Below are positions 25,123 to 33,200 of a stretch of DNA of 64,000 nt, in pieces. Every line of letters begins with the position of its first letter. Within the stretch, counting starts at the first letter, position 1. Position numbers and translations under genes: made by a program. The notes beneath the pieces are model-generated. The model was given only the letters and a program-made list of their open reading frames with translations, did no database searches and was not told the origin of the DNA. The stretch is from the NCBI GenBank assembly GCA_002719675.1, contig PBID01000003.1:229497-293496 (forward strand), in the 5' to 3' direction. Origin of the DNA: Chloroflexota bacterium. Lineage in GTDB: Bacteria; Chloroflexota; Dehalococcoidia; Lucifugimonadales; GCA-2719675.

Positions 25123-25160
25123 AAGTTTTTACTCCCAAAGAGGTTTATATTTTTAAAATA

Positions 25161-25748
25161 TTAACTGAAGCGTTGTTCTTGCCAAGGGTCACCATGCATA
25201 TGATAGCCTCTACTTTCCCAGAATCCAGGTTTATTGTCATTAATTAATTCGATTTCTTTAATCCATTTTGCGCTTTTCCATCCATATCTTTTTGGAACTA
25301 CCAGACGCAAGGGACCTCCGTGGTCTTTGTGAAGGGGTTTATTATCATGCATATATGCTAGAATTACGTCATCATCCAACAGACATTTTGTAGAAAGATT
25401 TGTAGTGTAATCTCCAAAGCAATGAATTAACGCAAAATGTGCTTTAGGAAGTGGATTTGCTATTTTTAACAAATCATTTAGCGCAACACCTTCCCAGATG
25501 TTTTTCATTCGACTCCATTTTGTGACGCAATGAAATTCAGAAGTGACTTTGGATTTTGGAAGTTGTACGAATTGATCCCAATTAAGTTTGATTTTGTTTT
25601 TCACTAATCCAGATATTGTGAAGCTCCATTGACTTAATTCAATGTGCGGAGTTTCCCCAAAAGTGAGTACAGGGAATTTTTCAGTTACAATTTGACCTGG
25701 AGGATGATTTGTATTTTGTTTTTTTATGTTAATAAGTTTTTTAAACAT
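25161..25748 (-). CDS. Molybdopterin-dependent oxidoreductase (sulfite-oxidase fold)
   Basis: A 195-residue single-domain member of the oxidoreductase molybdopterin-binding family (YuiH/MsrP-like). The molybdenum-ligand cysteine is in EFHCVTKWS (about residue 74), with HGGPLRLVVPKRYGWKSAKW (about 140-159) as the cofactor-binding stretch. No Tat or Sec signal peptide is present at the N-terminus, in contrast to MsrP, so it is probably cytosolic. The dimerization domain of sulfite oxidase is missing, as usual in this subgroup. It starts 2 bases after the preceding gene. The physiological substrate is unknown. Confidence 0.88.
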   Translation of the reverse strand: MFKKLINIKKQNTNHPPGQIVTEKFPVLTFGETPHIELSQWSFTISGLVKNKIKLNWDQFVQLPKSKVTSEFHCVTKWSRMKNIWEGVALNDLLKIANPLPKAHFALIHCFGDYTTNLSTKCLLDDDVILAYMHDNKPLHKDHGGPLRLVVPKRYGWKSAKWIKEIELINDNKPGFWESRGYHMHGDPWQEQRFS

Positions 25749-25750
25749 AA

Positions 25751-26980
25751 TTAACTACTTGTAGGATTGATTTTAGATTTTTTATTTTTTAATTCTTCCA
25801 AAAAATCAGAATAACTCGATATTTGTGAAATTTCTTTAACAAAATCACCTGTTGTCGGAACTAGAGATCTAAATTCTCTAAGTTGTTCTCCTATAGGACT
25901 TACAGAGCCTGCGCTTTCAGCATATATTCCATAAAGTGCAAAATATGCCTGATTAATTTTTCTTAAATTGTAACCTGCTAAAGATAGTTCCCACCATCGT
26001 TTTTTCATATATTTTTCTGCTTCTTCAATATTATTATTTTTTAACATTTTTTCAACTTCTATTCTTGTTTCTCTCATATGTTTTGTGAATTGAGGATATT
26101 TCTTTGCAGTACTAGGATTTGATTTAACAGAGGTGTCAGATTTTATATTTAGATTAATGTAAGTTTGCAAACCTAATTCTCTGCCCGCAATGTCTGCTGC
26201 TGTTTCATTTAGTGTTCTCATTTCGTTTGATTTGAAAATGTTTTGACCAAATGGCCTGAAGAACCAATATAAATGTAACCATTCATGTGCCGTTGTAGAG
26301 AATATTTCCAGAGAATTATATTCATTTGAGATTAATGTTGGATATGTACTTAAGCCAGATAAGTTTGATATATAAGCTGATTTATTATTTTTTTGCAATA
26401 TTTCATTTTCTATAGAATTTTTTTTTGCATTTAATAAATCAGGAGATAAAAAAACAGATTTTTCAATCTGAATTTTGTCTCTTGGGGAAATTACTAATAT
26501 TAATGGAGGAGGTTCTAGGCTTATATCAACAGGCGGAAATATTGTATTTAATTTTGTTTTTATACCATTCAGTTTGATAGTTTTTGTCATAGCTCTTTCA
26601 CAAAGTTCTTCTACGATAGGTTTTAAATTTTGCATTTCATCAATTGTGATTTTTAAATTATTTTTCACAACATTTTTTTGAACTTGTGGTAAATTTTCAA
26701 GTTGCAATTGTTTTTGGTATAGATTTTTTTCTTTCGTAAGGGTCAAATATTTTTGTAATAGGTTTATTGTTTCCGAGGAATCAGTTTTGTCATTTTGAAT
26801 GTATTTTTTTGATATATATATCCATTTTGGGAAAATATTTTTTATTTCCCAGTTTATTAAAGAAAACGAGTGATCCAATGTAATTTTTTCTATTGGGTCT
26901 AATGGTAATTTTGAGGAAGGAATTAAAAAAAGTATTATTACCAAAGAAAACAAAAATATTTTTCGTAATGTTATTCCCAT
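25751..26980 (-). CDS. Membrane-anchored HExxH protein, putative metalloprotease
   Basis: A 409-residue protein of no family that I recognise with certainty. It has one N-terminal membrane segment (about residues 7-21), so the bulk should be outside the cytoplasm. Residues 60-150 are rich in Lys, Gln and Leu and predicted helical. HEWLHLYWFFRP (about 232-243) followed by NETAADIAGRELG is a gluzincin-like HExxH...E/D zinc site. Conserved-looking YAESAGSVSPIGEQLREFR lies near 355. It precedes the molybdopterin oxidoreductase gene by 2 bases on the same strand. Protease function is inferred from the motif only. Confidence 0.6.
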   Translation of the reverse strand: MGITLRKIFLFSLVIILFLIPSSKLPLDPIEKITLDHSFSLINWEIKNIFPKWIYISKKYIQNDKTDSSETINLLQKYLTLTKEKNLYQKQLQLENLPQVQKNVVKNNLKITIDEMQNLKPIVEELCERAMTKTIKLNGIKTKLNTIFPPVDISLEPPPLILVISPRDKIQIEKSVFLSPDLLNAKKNSIENEILQKNNKSAYISNLSGLSTYPTLISNEYNSLEIFSTTAHEWLHLYWFFRPFGQNIFKSNEMRTLNETAADIAGRELGLQTYINLNIKSDTSVKSNPSTAKKYPQFTKHMRETRIEVEKMLKNNNIEEAEKYMKKRWWELSLAGYNLRKINQAYFALYGIYAESAGSVSPIGEQLREFRSLVPTTGDFVKEISQISSYSDFLEELKNKKSKINPTSS

Positions 26981-27052
26981 TGTTTTGACATTACTCGTCT
27001 AGTGAAGTAAGTAGATGATGAAGTTTTTAGGTTTGAATTAAATTTTTAAATT

Positions 27053-28186
27053 CTACCATTGCACAAACATTGGCATTACTACATGTATATAATTTTCTTG
27101 CCCAAGAGGTTTGATTACACCAGGACTTGAAGGACTAGTTGTTTCTATAACAACTTTTTCTTCTTTAATAACGGAGAGTACATCAGTAAGATATTTACTG
27201 TTAAATGCAATCTTTGAATCTTCTCCTTCAACTTTTGCTTCTATTTGACTTTCGTTTTCACCCACTTCTTCTGACCTAGAAAGAATTGATAGTTTTTCAG
27301 GGTTTTCATTTCCGGGTGAATTAATATGTAGCCTCAATATACCGCTTCCATCTCTTGCAAATACCGATGCAGTTTTCGCAGCTCTCTGAAATTCTTCAAC
27401 AGGAACTTCGGTTCTTGTTTGAAATGATTCTGGGATCAACTGGGAATAATTTGGAAATGTTCCTTGAACTAATTGAGTGACTATTTCTACATTAGAAAGT
27501 TTAAACATTGCTTGATTTTTTGAGGGAGTTACAGAGAAAGTAATTGGTTCATCTTGGTCAACTATAATTCTATTGATTTCTTGAAGAGATCTTGAAGGCA
27601 AAATAAAATCATATTTTTCAGATATTTTTTCTAGTAGTTTTCCCTTGAATACAGCTAACCGAAATCCATCAGCACCAGCAAGAGTGAAATTATCTCCGTC
27701 TAGTTCCATTTTAATTCCAGTTAAAACAGGCCTGGATTCGTCTGTAGCTGCAGCCACAGATACCCGGGTAATAGCATCTTGAAAAACTTTACTATCAATA
27801 GTAGCTACTACATCAGCGTTGACAGTTGGTATGGGAGGAAAATCATCAGGATTTGTTCCATTAACTTGAGAGTTAAATTTATCGCAGTTGATTTCGATTC
27901 CAGTAGAATTATTAGAATTTGAAATACTTATTTGTTCAGAAGGCAAAGAACTAACCAGTTCGGATAATAATTTTGCAGGAACAGCAACTGATCCTCCGTC
28001 TTCAATTTGTGCACCTACCCAAGTACTTATTGCAATTTCTAGATTTGTAGTAACTAGTTTAATTTTTCCATTATCAGTAGTAATTAACACGTTTTGTGTG
28101 ACAGGCAGAGTTGTACGAGCTGGCACAGCTCTACTAACAATACTAAGACCTTTATTTAAATTTTCTTGAAGGCATAATAGTCTCAT
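27053..28186 (-). CDS. dnaN: DNA polymerase III sliding clamp, beta subunit
   Basis: Ring-shaped processivity factor for DNA polymerase III. The 377-residue sequence shows the three repeated clamp domains, with RPVLTGIKMELDGDNFTLAG and ADGFRLAVF in the middle and the C-terminal YIHVVMPMFV, close to the family's invariant VMPMR end. The start MRLLCLQENL fits the N-terminal strand. A good promoter (28215-28243) lies just upstream. dnaA is not adjacent, unlike the common dnaA-dnaN arrangement. recF and gyrB lie on the other strand 2-7 kb away. Confidence 0.95.
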   Translation of the reverse strand: MRLLCLQENLNKGLSIVSRAVPARTTLPVTQNVLITTDNGKIKLVTTNLEIAISTWVGAQIEDGGSVAVPAKLLSELVSSLPSEQISISNSNNSTGIEINCDKFNSQVNGTNPDDFPPIPTVNADVVATIDSKVFQDAITRVSVAAATDESRPVLTGIKMELDGDNFTLAGADGFRLAVFKGKLLEKISEKYDFILPSRSLQEINRIIVDQDEPITFSVTPSKNQAMFKLSNVEIVTQLVQGTFPNYSQLIPESFQTRTEVPVEEFQRAAKTASVFARDGSGILRLHINSPGNENPEKLSILSRSEEVGENESQIEAKVEGEDSKIAFNSKYLTDVLSVIKEEKVVIETTSPSSPGVIKPLGQENYIHVVMPMFVQW

Positions 28187-28214
28187 GAAAAAACCCTTTC
28201 AATATGTCTAAGGT

Positions 28215-28243
28215 AGTATAATTTGGTGCAGAAATGTCGTCAA
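28215..28243 (-). promoter_or_regulatory. dnaN promoter
   Basis: Read on the minus strand, TTGACG (28243-28238), a 17-base spacer and TATACT (28220-28215) match the sigma-70-type consensus at 5/6 and 5/6 positions. It is 29 bases upstream of the dnaN start codon. This is the best promoter match noticed in the window. Confidence 0.75.
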
Positions 28244-28332
28244 TAGTTAATGAGCGATGGTAAATCCACTAAACTGACAAGTTTTCATTTAGAAATGTTT
28301 GTTTCAATCTAATTACAATTATATATGATTTT

Positions 28333-29745
28333 TTAAGGGTGGTAAATTACCATTTTTAATTCTGTCATTTCTTCAACTGCATATTTTGGACCTTCTTTGC
28401 CCATTCCACTATCTTTAAGGCCTCCATATGGCATCATGTCAGCTCTCCATTGGGGCCCAGAATTTATCATCAAGTTTCCAGAATCTACTTGTTTAGCAAA
28501 TTTCATAGCGTTATCAATATTTTGAGTAAATATTGCAGCACTTAATCCATAATTACTGTCATTTGCCATTTTTATGGCGTCATCTAGATCTTCGAATGGA
28601 GTAACAGCTACAGCAGGACCGAAGAGTTCTTCACAAGAAATTCTCATTTCTGCTTTAACGTCAGCTAAAACTGTTGGTTGGTGCATTGCTCCCTCATATT
28701 CTCCTCCAACCAAATTTCTGGCACCCGAGTTAATTGCTTCTGTAATCCATTCGTTTACCCTTGTGGCATCATTATTTCTGACCATGGGACCCATTTTTAC
28801 AGATTCATCTAATGGATTACCTGTTTTAATTGCCTTAACTCCATCAGTCAAAGCATCAAGATAGTCGCCATATAAAGATTTATTTGCAATTATTCTTTGA
28901 GCTGAAATACAAACCTGTCCTGAATTTGAAAAACCACTACTGATAGTTGCTTGAACAACTTTGTCTATATCTGCATCCGGCATAATGATCAAAGGGGAAT
29001 TTGAACCCAACTCCATAGTGACCTTTTTTAACCCAGCTGCTTTGCATATTTGCTCTCCCACATCTTTACTTCCTGTGAATGTAACCTTCCTTACTCTAGG
29101 ATCTGAGACTATTCGGTTTCCAATTTCTCCACCTGGACCAGTTATACATTGTATTGCTTCTTCTGGGGCTCCTGCTTCAAGTAATATTTTTGTTAATTTA
29201 AGAGCTGAAAGTGGTGTGTCAGTTGCTGGTTTAATTATTACAGAATTTCCAGCAGCTAATGCTGGACCAACTTTATGACAAACAAGGTTTAGTGGAAAAT
29301 TAAACGGACTTATTGCTGCTACAACTCCACAGGGTACTCTCATTGTGAATCCAAATTGACCTGTCCAGTGTGGAGCACTGTCTAGAGGTATTGTTTCTCC
29401 ATACAACCTTTTTGCTTCTTCGGCTGAACTGGTCATTGTTTGAATTGCTCTTTCAACTTCTGCTTTAGCTTCTGTAATAACTTTTCCTTCTTCTAAAGTA
29501 ATAGTTTCTGCAAGATCTTTTAGATTTTTTTGCATCAAATTAGCTGTTTTTAGCAATATTTCATATCTTTTATAAGCTGGAATATTTTCCATTACTTTTG
29601 CACCATTGACAGAGCTGTTAATTGCATTTTCTACATCTTGTACATTTCCTTTTGGAACAGTATCTATAATGGTTCCGTCAAATGGATTAGTTACATTAAT
29701 TTTTTCATTACGGTCAACCCATTCACCTGAGATATAAAATTTCAT
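28333..29745 (-). CDS. NAD(P)-dependent aldehyde dehydrogenase
   Basis: A 470-residue ALDH-superfamily enzyme that oxidises an aldehyde to the acid. The cofactor/substrate motif ISPFNFPLNLVCHKVGPALA, the catalytic Glu in TMELGSNSP and the catalytic Cys in SNSGQVCISAQR are intact. The C-terminal GLKDSGMGKEGPKYAVEEMTE is also typical. It resembles lactaldehyde and succinate-semialdehyde dehydrogenases and non-phosphorylating glyceraldehyde-3-phosphate dehydrogenases; the substrate cannot be told from sequence alone. It stands alone between dnaN and gyrB, with GGG(A) just before the ATG. Confidence 0.92.
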   Translation of the reverse strand: MKFYISGEWVDRNEKINVTNPFDGTIIDTVPKGNVQDVENAINSSVNGAKVMENIPAYKRYEILLKTANLMQKNLKDLAETITLEEGKVITEAKAEVERAIQTMTSSAEEAKRLYGETIPLDSAPHWTGQFGFTMRVPCGVVAAISPFNFPLNLVCHKVGPALAAGNSVIIKPATDTPLSALKLTKILLEAGAPEEAIQCITGPGGEIGNRIVSDPRVRKVTFTGSKDVGEQICKAAGLKKVTMELGSNSPLIIMPDADIDKVVQATISSGFSNSGQVCISAQRIIANKSLYGDYLDALTDGVKAIKTGNPLDESVKMGPMVRNNDATRVNEWITEAINSGARNLVGGEYEGAMHQPTVLADVKAEMRISCEELFGPAVAVTPFEDLDDAIKMANDSNYGLSAAIFTQNIDNAMKFAKQVDSGNLMINSGPQWRADMMPYGGLKDSGMGKEGPKYAVEEMTELKMVIYHP

Positions 29746-30053
29746 AATTTTCCCTTTTTTAGTTTTCTATATTATTTTAAATAAATATTTTGAAGTAAGT
29801 CTAAACCATTTAATCAGATTACATGAAGTAAATTTCTTACAATAAGTTGGATTTTGTCGGAATATTTATTTTTCTTGATTTTTTACTTTGATTTGTACGG
29901 ATATTCAGTATTAGTAAAAAGTATTGTAAATTAATTAAAATAAGTTTGAATCAATTTTTAAAAAATGTTAAAATAATTCCTATAAAAAGTTTAGTAATTT
30001 ATTTAAATTATTACGATTTCGTATCTGAATTTTCATCACAGGAGTTAATCTAG
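29746..30053. other. 308-bp AT-rich intergenic region between divergent ALDH and gyrB
   Basis: No coding sequence or RNA gene was recognised. It holds a good gyrB promoter (29946-29974), a loose palindrome GTAATTTATTTAAATTATTAC (29994-30015, imperfect), and the AGGAG ribosome-binding site of gyrB at 30041-30045. No DnaA-box cluster was seen, so there is no support for an origin here. Confidence 0.5.
29946..29974 (+). promoter_or_regulatory. gyrB promoter
   Basis: TTGAAT (29946-29951), a 17-base spacer and TAAAAT (29969-29974) form a reasonable sigma-70-type promoter, 79 bases upstream of the gyrB start. In such AT-rich DNA chance matches are common, so confidence is moderate. Confidence 0.55.
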
Positions 30054-32081
30054 ATGGCAACTTTGAAAAATCAAGAGCAGTCTTATTCAGCTAGTGATAT
30101 ACAGGTCCTTGAAGGTATGGAGGCTGTACGACGTCGCCCTGGAATGTATATTGGTTCCACTGATCAAAGGGGTATTCATCAGCTTATTTATGAAGCAGTG
30201 GACAACTCTGTGGATGAATTTATGGCGGGATATTGTACTAGTGTACAAGTAGATATTGATAGCGATGGAGTTGTTATTGTTGAAGATAATGGTAGAGGTA
30301 TTCCTGTTGATGTACATAAAAGAACCAAAGTATCAGGTGTAGAAACTGTTATGACAACTTTGCATGCTGGAGGTAAGTTTGACAGTAAAGCTTATCAGGT
30401 GTCCGGAGGTTTGCATGGTGTTGGAATTTCTGTTGTAAATGCACTTTCCTCATTTTTAAATGTTGATGTTTATCGAGATGCTAAACACTATGAGCAAAAA
30501 TTTTCCAGAGGTAAAACAACCTCAGATCTTTCTAGTGAAGATATTCCCAAAGAAGACAAAAAAGCTACAGGAACGAGAGTTTCGTTTAAGCCAGATGCAG
30601 AAATATTTCCAGATATAGATTATGATTTCTCAATTTTGTCTCAACGATTCAAAGAAATTGCTTACTTAAATAAGGGTTTAAAAATAAGTTTTAAGAGTGG
30701 TTGGGGAGTTAGTAATTTAACTGAAGATGAAATATTGGATGATGATGATGAAACTGAAGATCAGCAAATGGATTTATTTGCTGATCAAGAGCCCAAGAAA
30801 GGTGAAATTCGAGAAGTTGAATATTTCTTTGAGGGAGGTATTAGTCAATTCGTATCTGATATGAATTCTAGCAGAATAGCATTGCATGAAGATCCCATAT
30901 ATGTGGAAAAAGAAATTGAAGGTACAATCGTTGAAGTTGCATTACAGTATAATGATGGATTTTCTGAGTCTGTTTATGCATTTGCAAATTGCGTAAATAA
31001 TGCTGACGGAGGTACTCATGTCACTGGTTTTAGGGCTGCATTGACAAGGGTTATGAATGATTCTGGACGTAAATATGGTTTGCTTAAAGCAAGTGATCCT
31101 AATCTTTCTGGAGAAGATGTTAGAGAAGGTCTAGCTGCAGTGATTTCTGTGAAATTAACAGAACCTCAATTTGAAGGTCAAACTAAGAGAAAATTGGGGA
31201 ATCCTGAAGTAAGAGCTCAGGTGGAAGGTGTATTGGGAGAATCACTTCAAATATTTTTGGAAGATAATCCAATAGATGCTAAAAGGATTTTAGATAAGTG
31301 TTTGACTGCGCAACGCGCTAGAGATGCAGCTAGGAAAGCAAGAGAGCTAATCATTAGGAAAAATGCAATGGATGGCGGCGCTTTGCCTGGTAAATTAGCA
31401 GATTGCTCTGATAAAAATCCTGAAAATTGTGAAATATATATCGTTGAGGGTGATTCTGCTGGAGGAACAGCAAAAATGGGAAGAGAAAGGTCTAATCAAG
31501 CTATATTGCCTTTGCGGGGTAAAGTGTTAAATGTGGAAAAAGCTCGAGAAGATAAAATGCTTGCTCATCAGGAGATAAGGGCATTGATTATTGCATTGGG
31601 TGCTGGGTTAGGGGATGAATTTGATTGTTCAAAATTAAGATACAATAGGGTCATTATAATGACAGATGCTGATGTAGATGGATCTCATATCAGGACTTTA
31701 TTGTTAACTTTCTTTTTCCGTCATATGTATCCTCTTATTTCTGAAGGACATCTTTACATAGCACAACCTCCTTTGTATAGAATTGCAAAAGGCAGGAAAC
31801 AAGAATGGGCATATAGTGATTCTCATAAAGATGAATTGATTTCAAAATTTAATGATGATTCAAAAGTAAATGTTCAGAGATATAAGGGATTGGGTGAAAT
31901 GAGTGCTGAACAACTTTGGGAAACTACAATGAATCCTGCTGATAGATCTTTGTTACAAGTTAATCAAGAGGATGCTCTCGAAGCGGATAATGTTTTTTCT
32001 ATGCTTATGGGTGATGTAGTTGAACCTAGAAGGAATTTTATTCAGCAAAATGCTTTAGAAGTTAAAAATTTGGACGTATAA
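30054..32081 (+). CDS. gyrB: DNA gyrase subunit B
   Basis: ATPase and TOPRIM subunit of the type IIA topoisomerase that introduces negative supercoils. The GHKL ATPase motifs RPGMYIGST, EDNGRGIPVD and GLHGVGISVVNALS lie in the first 150 residues. An acidic insertion near residue 225-260 (DDDDETEDQ) is unusual for short GyrB. The TOPRIM motifs IVEGDSAGG and DADVDGSHIRTLL, and the C-terminal YKGLGEMSAEQLWETTM, are complete. At 675 aa it is slightly longer than Gram-positive GyrB. ParE is the alternative, but the single copy seen here and the typical motifs favour gyrB. AGGAG lies 8 bases upstream of the ATG. Confidence 0.93.
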   Translation: MATLKNQEQSYSASDIQVLEGMEAVRRRPGMYIGSTDQRGIHQLIYEAVDNSVDEFMAGYCTSVQVDIDSDGVVIVEDNGRGIPVDVHKRTKVSGVETVMTTLHAGGKFDSKAYQVSGGLHGVGISVVNALSSFLNVDVYRDAKHYEQKFSRGKTTSDLSSEDIPKEDKKATGTRVSFKPDAEIFPDIDYDFSILSQRFKEIAYLNKGLKISFKSGWGVSNLTEDEILDDDDETEDQQMDLFADQEPKKGEIREVEYFFEGGISQFVSDMNSSRIALHEDPIYVEKEIEGTIVEVALQYNDGFSESVYAFANCVNNADGGTHVTGFRAALTRVMNDSGRKYGLLKASDPNLSGEDVREGLAAVISVKLTEPQFEGQTKRKLGNPEVRAQVEGVLGESLQIFLEDNPIDAKRILDKCLTAQRARDAARKARELIIRKNAMDGGALPGKLADCSDKNPENCEIYIVEGDSAGGTAKMGRERSNQAILPLRGKVLNVEKAREDKMLAHQEIRALIIALGAGLGDEFDCSKLRYNRVIIMTDADVDGSHIRTLLLTFFFRHMYPLISEGHLYIAQPPLYRIAKGRKQEWAYSDSHKDELISKFNDDSKVNVQRYKGLGEMSAEQLWETTMNPADRSLLQVNQEDALEADNVFSMLMGDVVEPRRNFIQQNALEVKNLDV

Positions 32082-32082
32082 A

Positions 32083-33009
32083 TCATTCCCATATTCCGGT
32101 ACTAAAATATCTTTCTCCGATATCGTTCAATATAGTTACTACTCGGCTGTTATTTTGATGTTTTCTGCAAATCTCCATGGCAGCAGTGATATATGCTCCT
32201 GAAGATTGGCCTACAAATAAACCTTTTGATGCTAATAGTTTAGAAATCCTAGCTGCATTTTCGATATCAACATGGATTTCAGAATCAACAATATTTTGGT
32301 CAAAAGTATCAGGTATATAATGTCCTTCTCCTATAGATTTTAAGCCTTCAATACCTGGCCATTCATCAAAATTGATTAAAACAATTTCTATTTTGGAATT
32401 ATGTTGTTTTAGTTTTTTACCTATTCCTGAAATTGTTCCTCCGGTACCTACTCCAGCTACAAAATGAGTGATGCCGTTTACTTGATTTAAAAGTTCTTCT
32501 GCAGTAGTTTCAAAGTGAGCTAATGGATTCATTACGTTTGAATATTGATCGCACCAAAAATATTTTTCTGGGTCATTATTATATAATCTTTTTACTTCTC
32601 TGATAGTTTCGTCATATCCTAAAAGAGGATCAGTGAAAGTTAGCTTAGCTCCATGTGCAATCAAACGTTTTTTTCGTTCTTCGCTAGCATTTTCAGGCAT
32701 TACAAGTTCAACTTGACGGTTAAGTGTTGTTCCAATCATTGCGTAAGCAATTCCTGCATTACCTGAAGTAGCATCAAGAATAGTTTTATTTTTATCTAAT
32801 TTATTGTTTAAGATTGCATCAACTAACATTCTTAGAATAGGTCTGTCTTTTATCGATCCTCCGGGGTTTAGAAATTCATATTTTGCAAATAACTTAGATT
32901 GTCCCAGATTTAATTCTGGGAAATTAATTTCAGCTGTAGGGGTATTTCCAATTGTTGATAGAGTTGGATATTTTTCAATAAATTCTAGAATGTTTTTTGG
33001 GAAAGGCAA
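32083..33009 (-). CDS. Cysteine synthase/CBS-family PLP enzyme
   Basis: Beta-replacement enzyme of fold type II, likely making cysteine from O-acetylserine (or a related acceptor) and sulfide. PLP-binding Lys is in NPGGSIKDRP (about residue 54); the substrate loop TSGNAGIAYA and the phosphate loop GVGTGGTISGIGKK follow, and the C-terminal QSSGAY contacts the cofactor. At 308 aa it lacks a CBS pair. The substrate loop reads SGNAG rather than the SGNTG of CysK. The start is TTG 33009 with AGGAAGT upstream. Its stop is one base from the convergent gyrB stop. Confidence 0.88.
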   Translation of the reverse strand: MPFPKNILEFIEKYPTLSTIGNTPTAEINFPELNLGQSKLFAKYEFLNPGGSIKDRPILRMLVDAILNNKLDKNKTILDATSGNAGIAYAMIGTTLNRQVELVMPENASEERKKRLIAHGAKLTFTDPLLGYDETIREVKRLYNNDPEKYFWCDQYSNVMNPLAHFETTAEELLNQVNGITHFVAGVGTGGTISGIGKKLKQHNSKIEIVLINFDEWPGIEGLKSIGEGHYIPDTFDQNIVDSEIHVDIENAARISKLLASKGLFVGQSSGAYITAAMEICRKHQNNSRVVTILNDIGERYFSTGIWE

Positions 33010-33200
33010 TGTTTTACTTCCTGTAAATATTAATAATTTGTATTAAAAATATTGTTTATTAAGTTTAAGACTGACAGTGATTTCTTGTCTAGTCAAGTAT
33101 ATCTAGAAATTTTCTTTTTTTCTATCTAATATGTATAGTGTGAATTAAGGATTTATTTTCAATGTAAATGTATTATTATTTGAAAAATCAGTAGATATTT

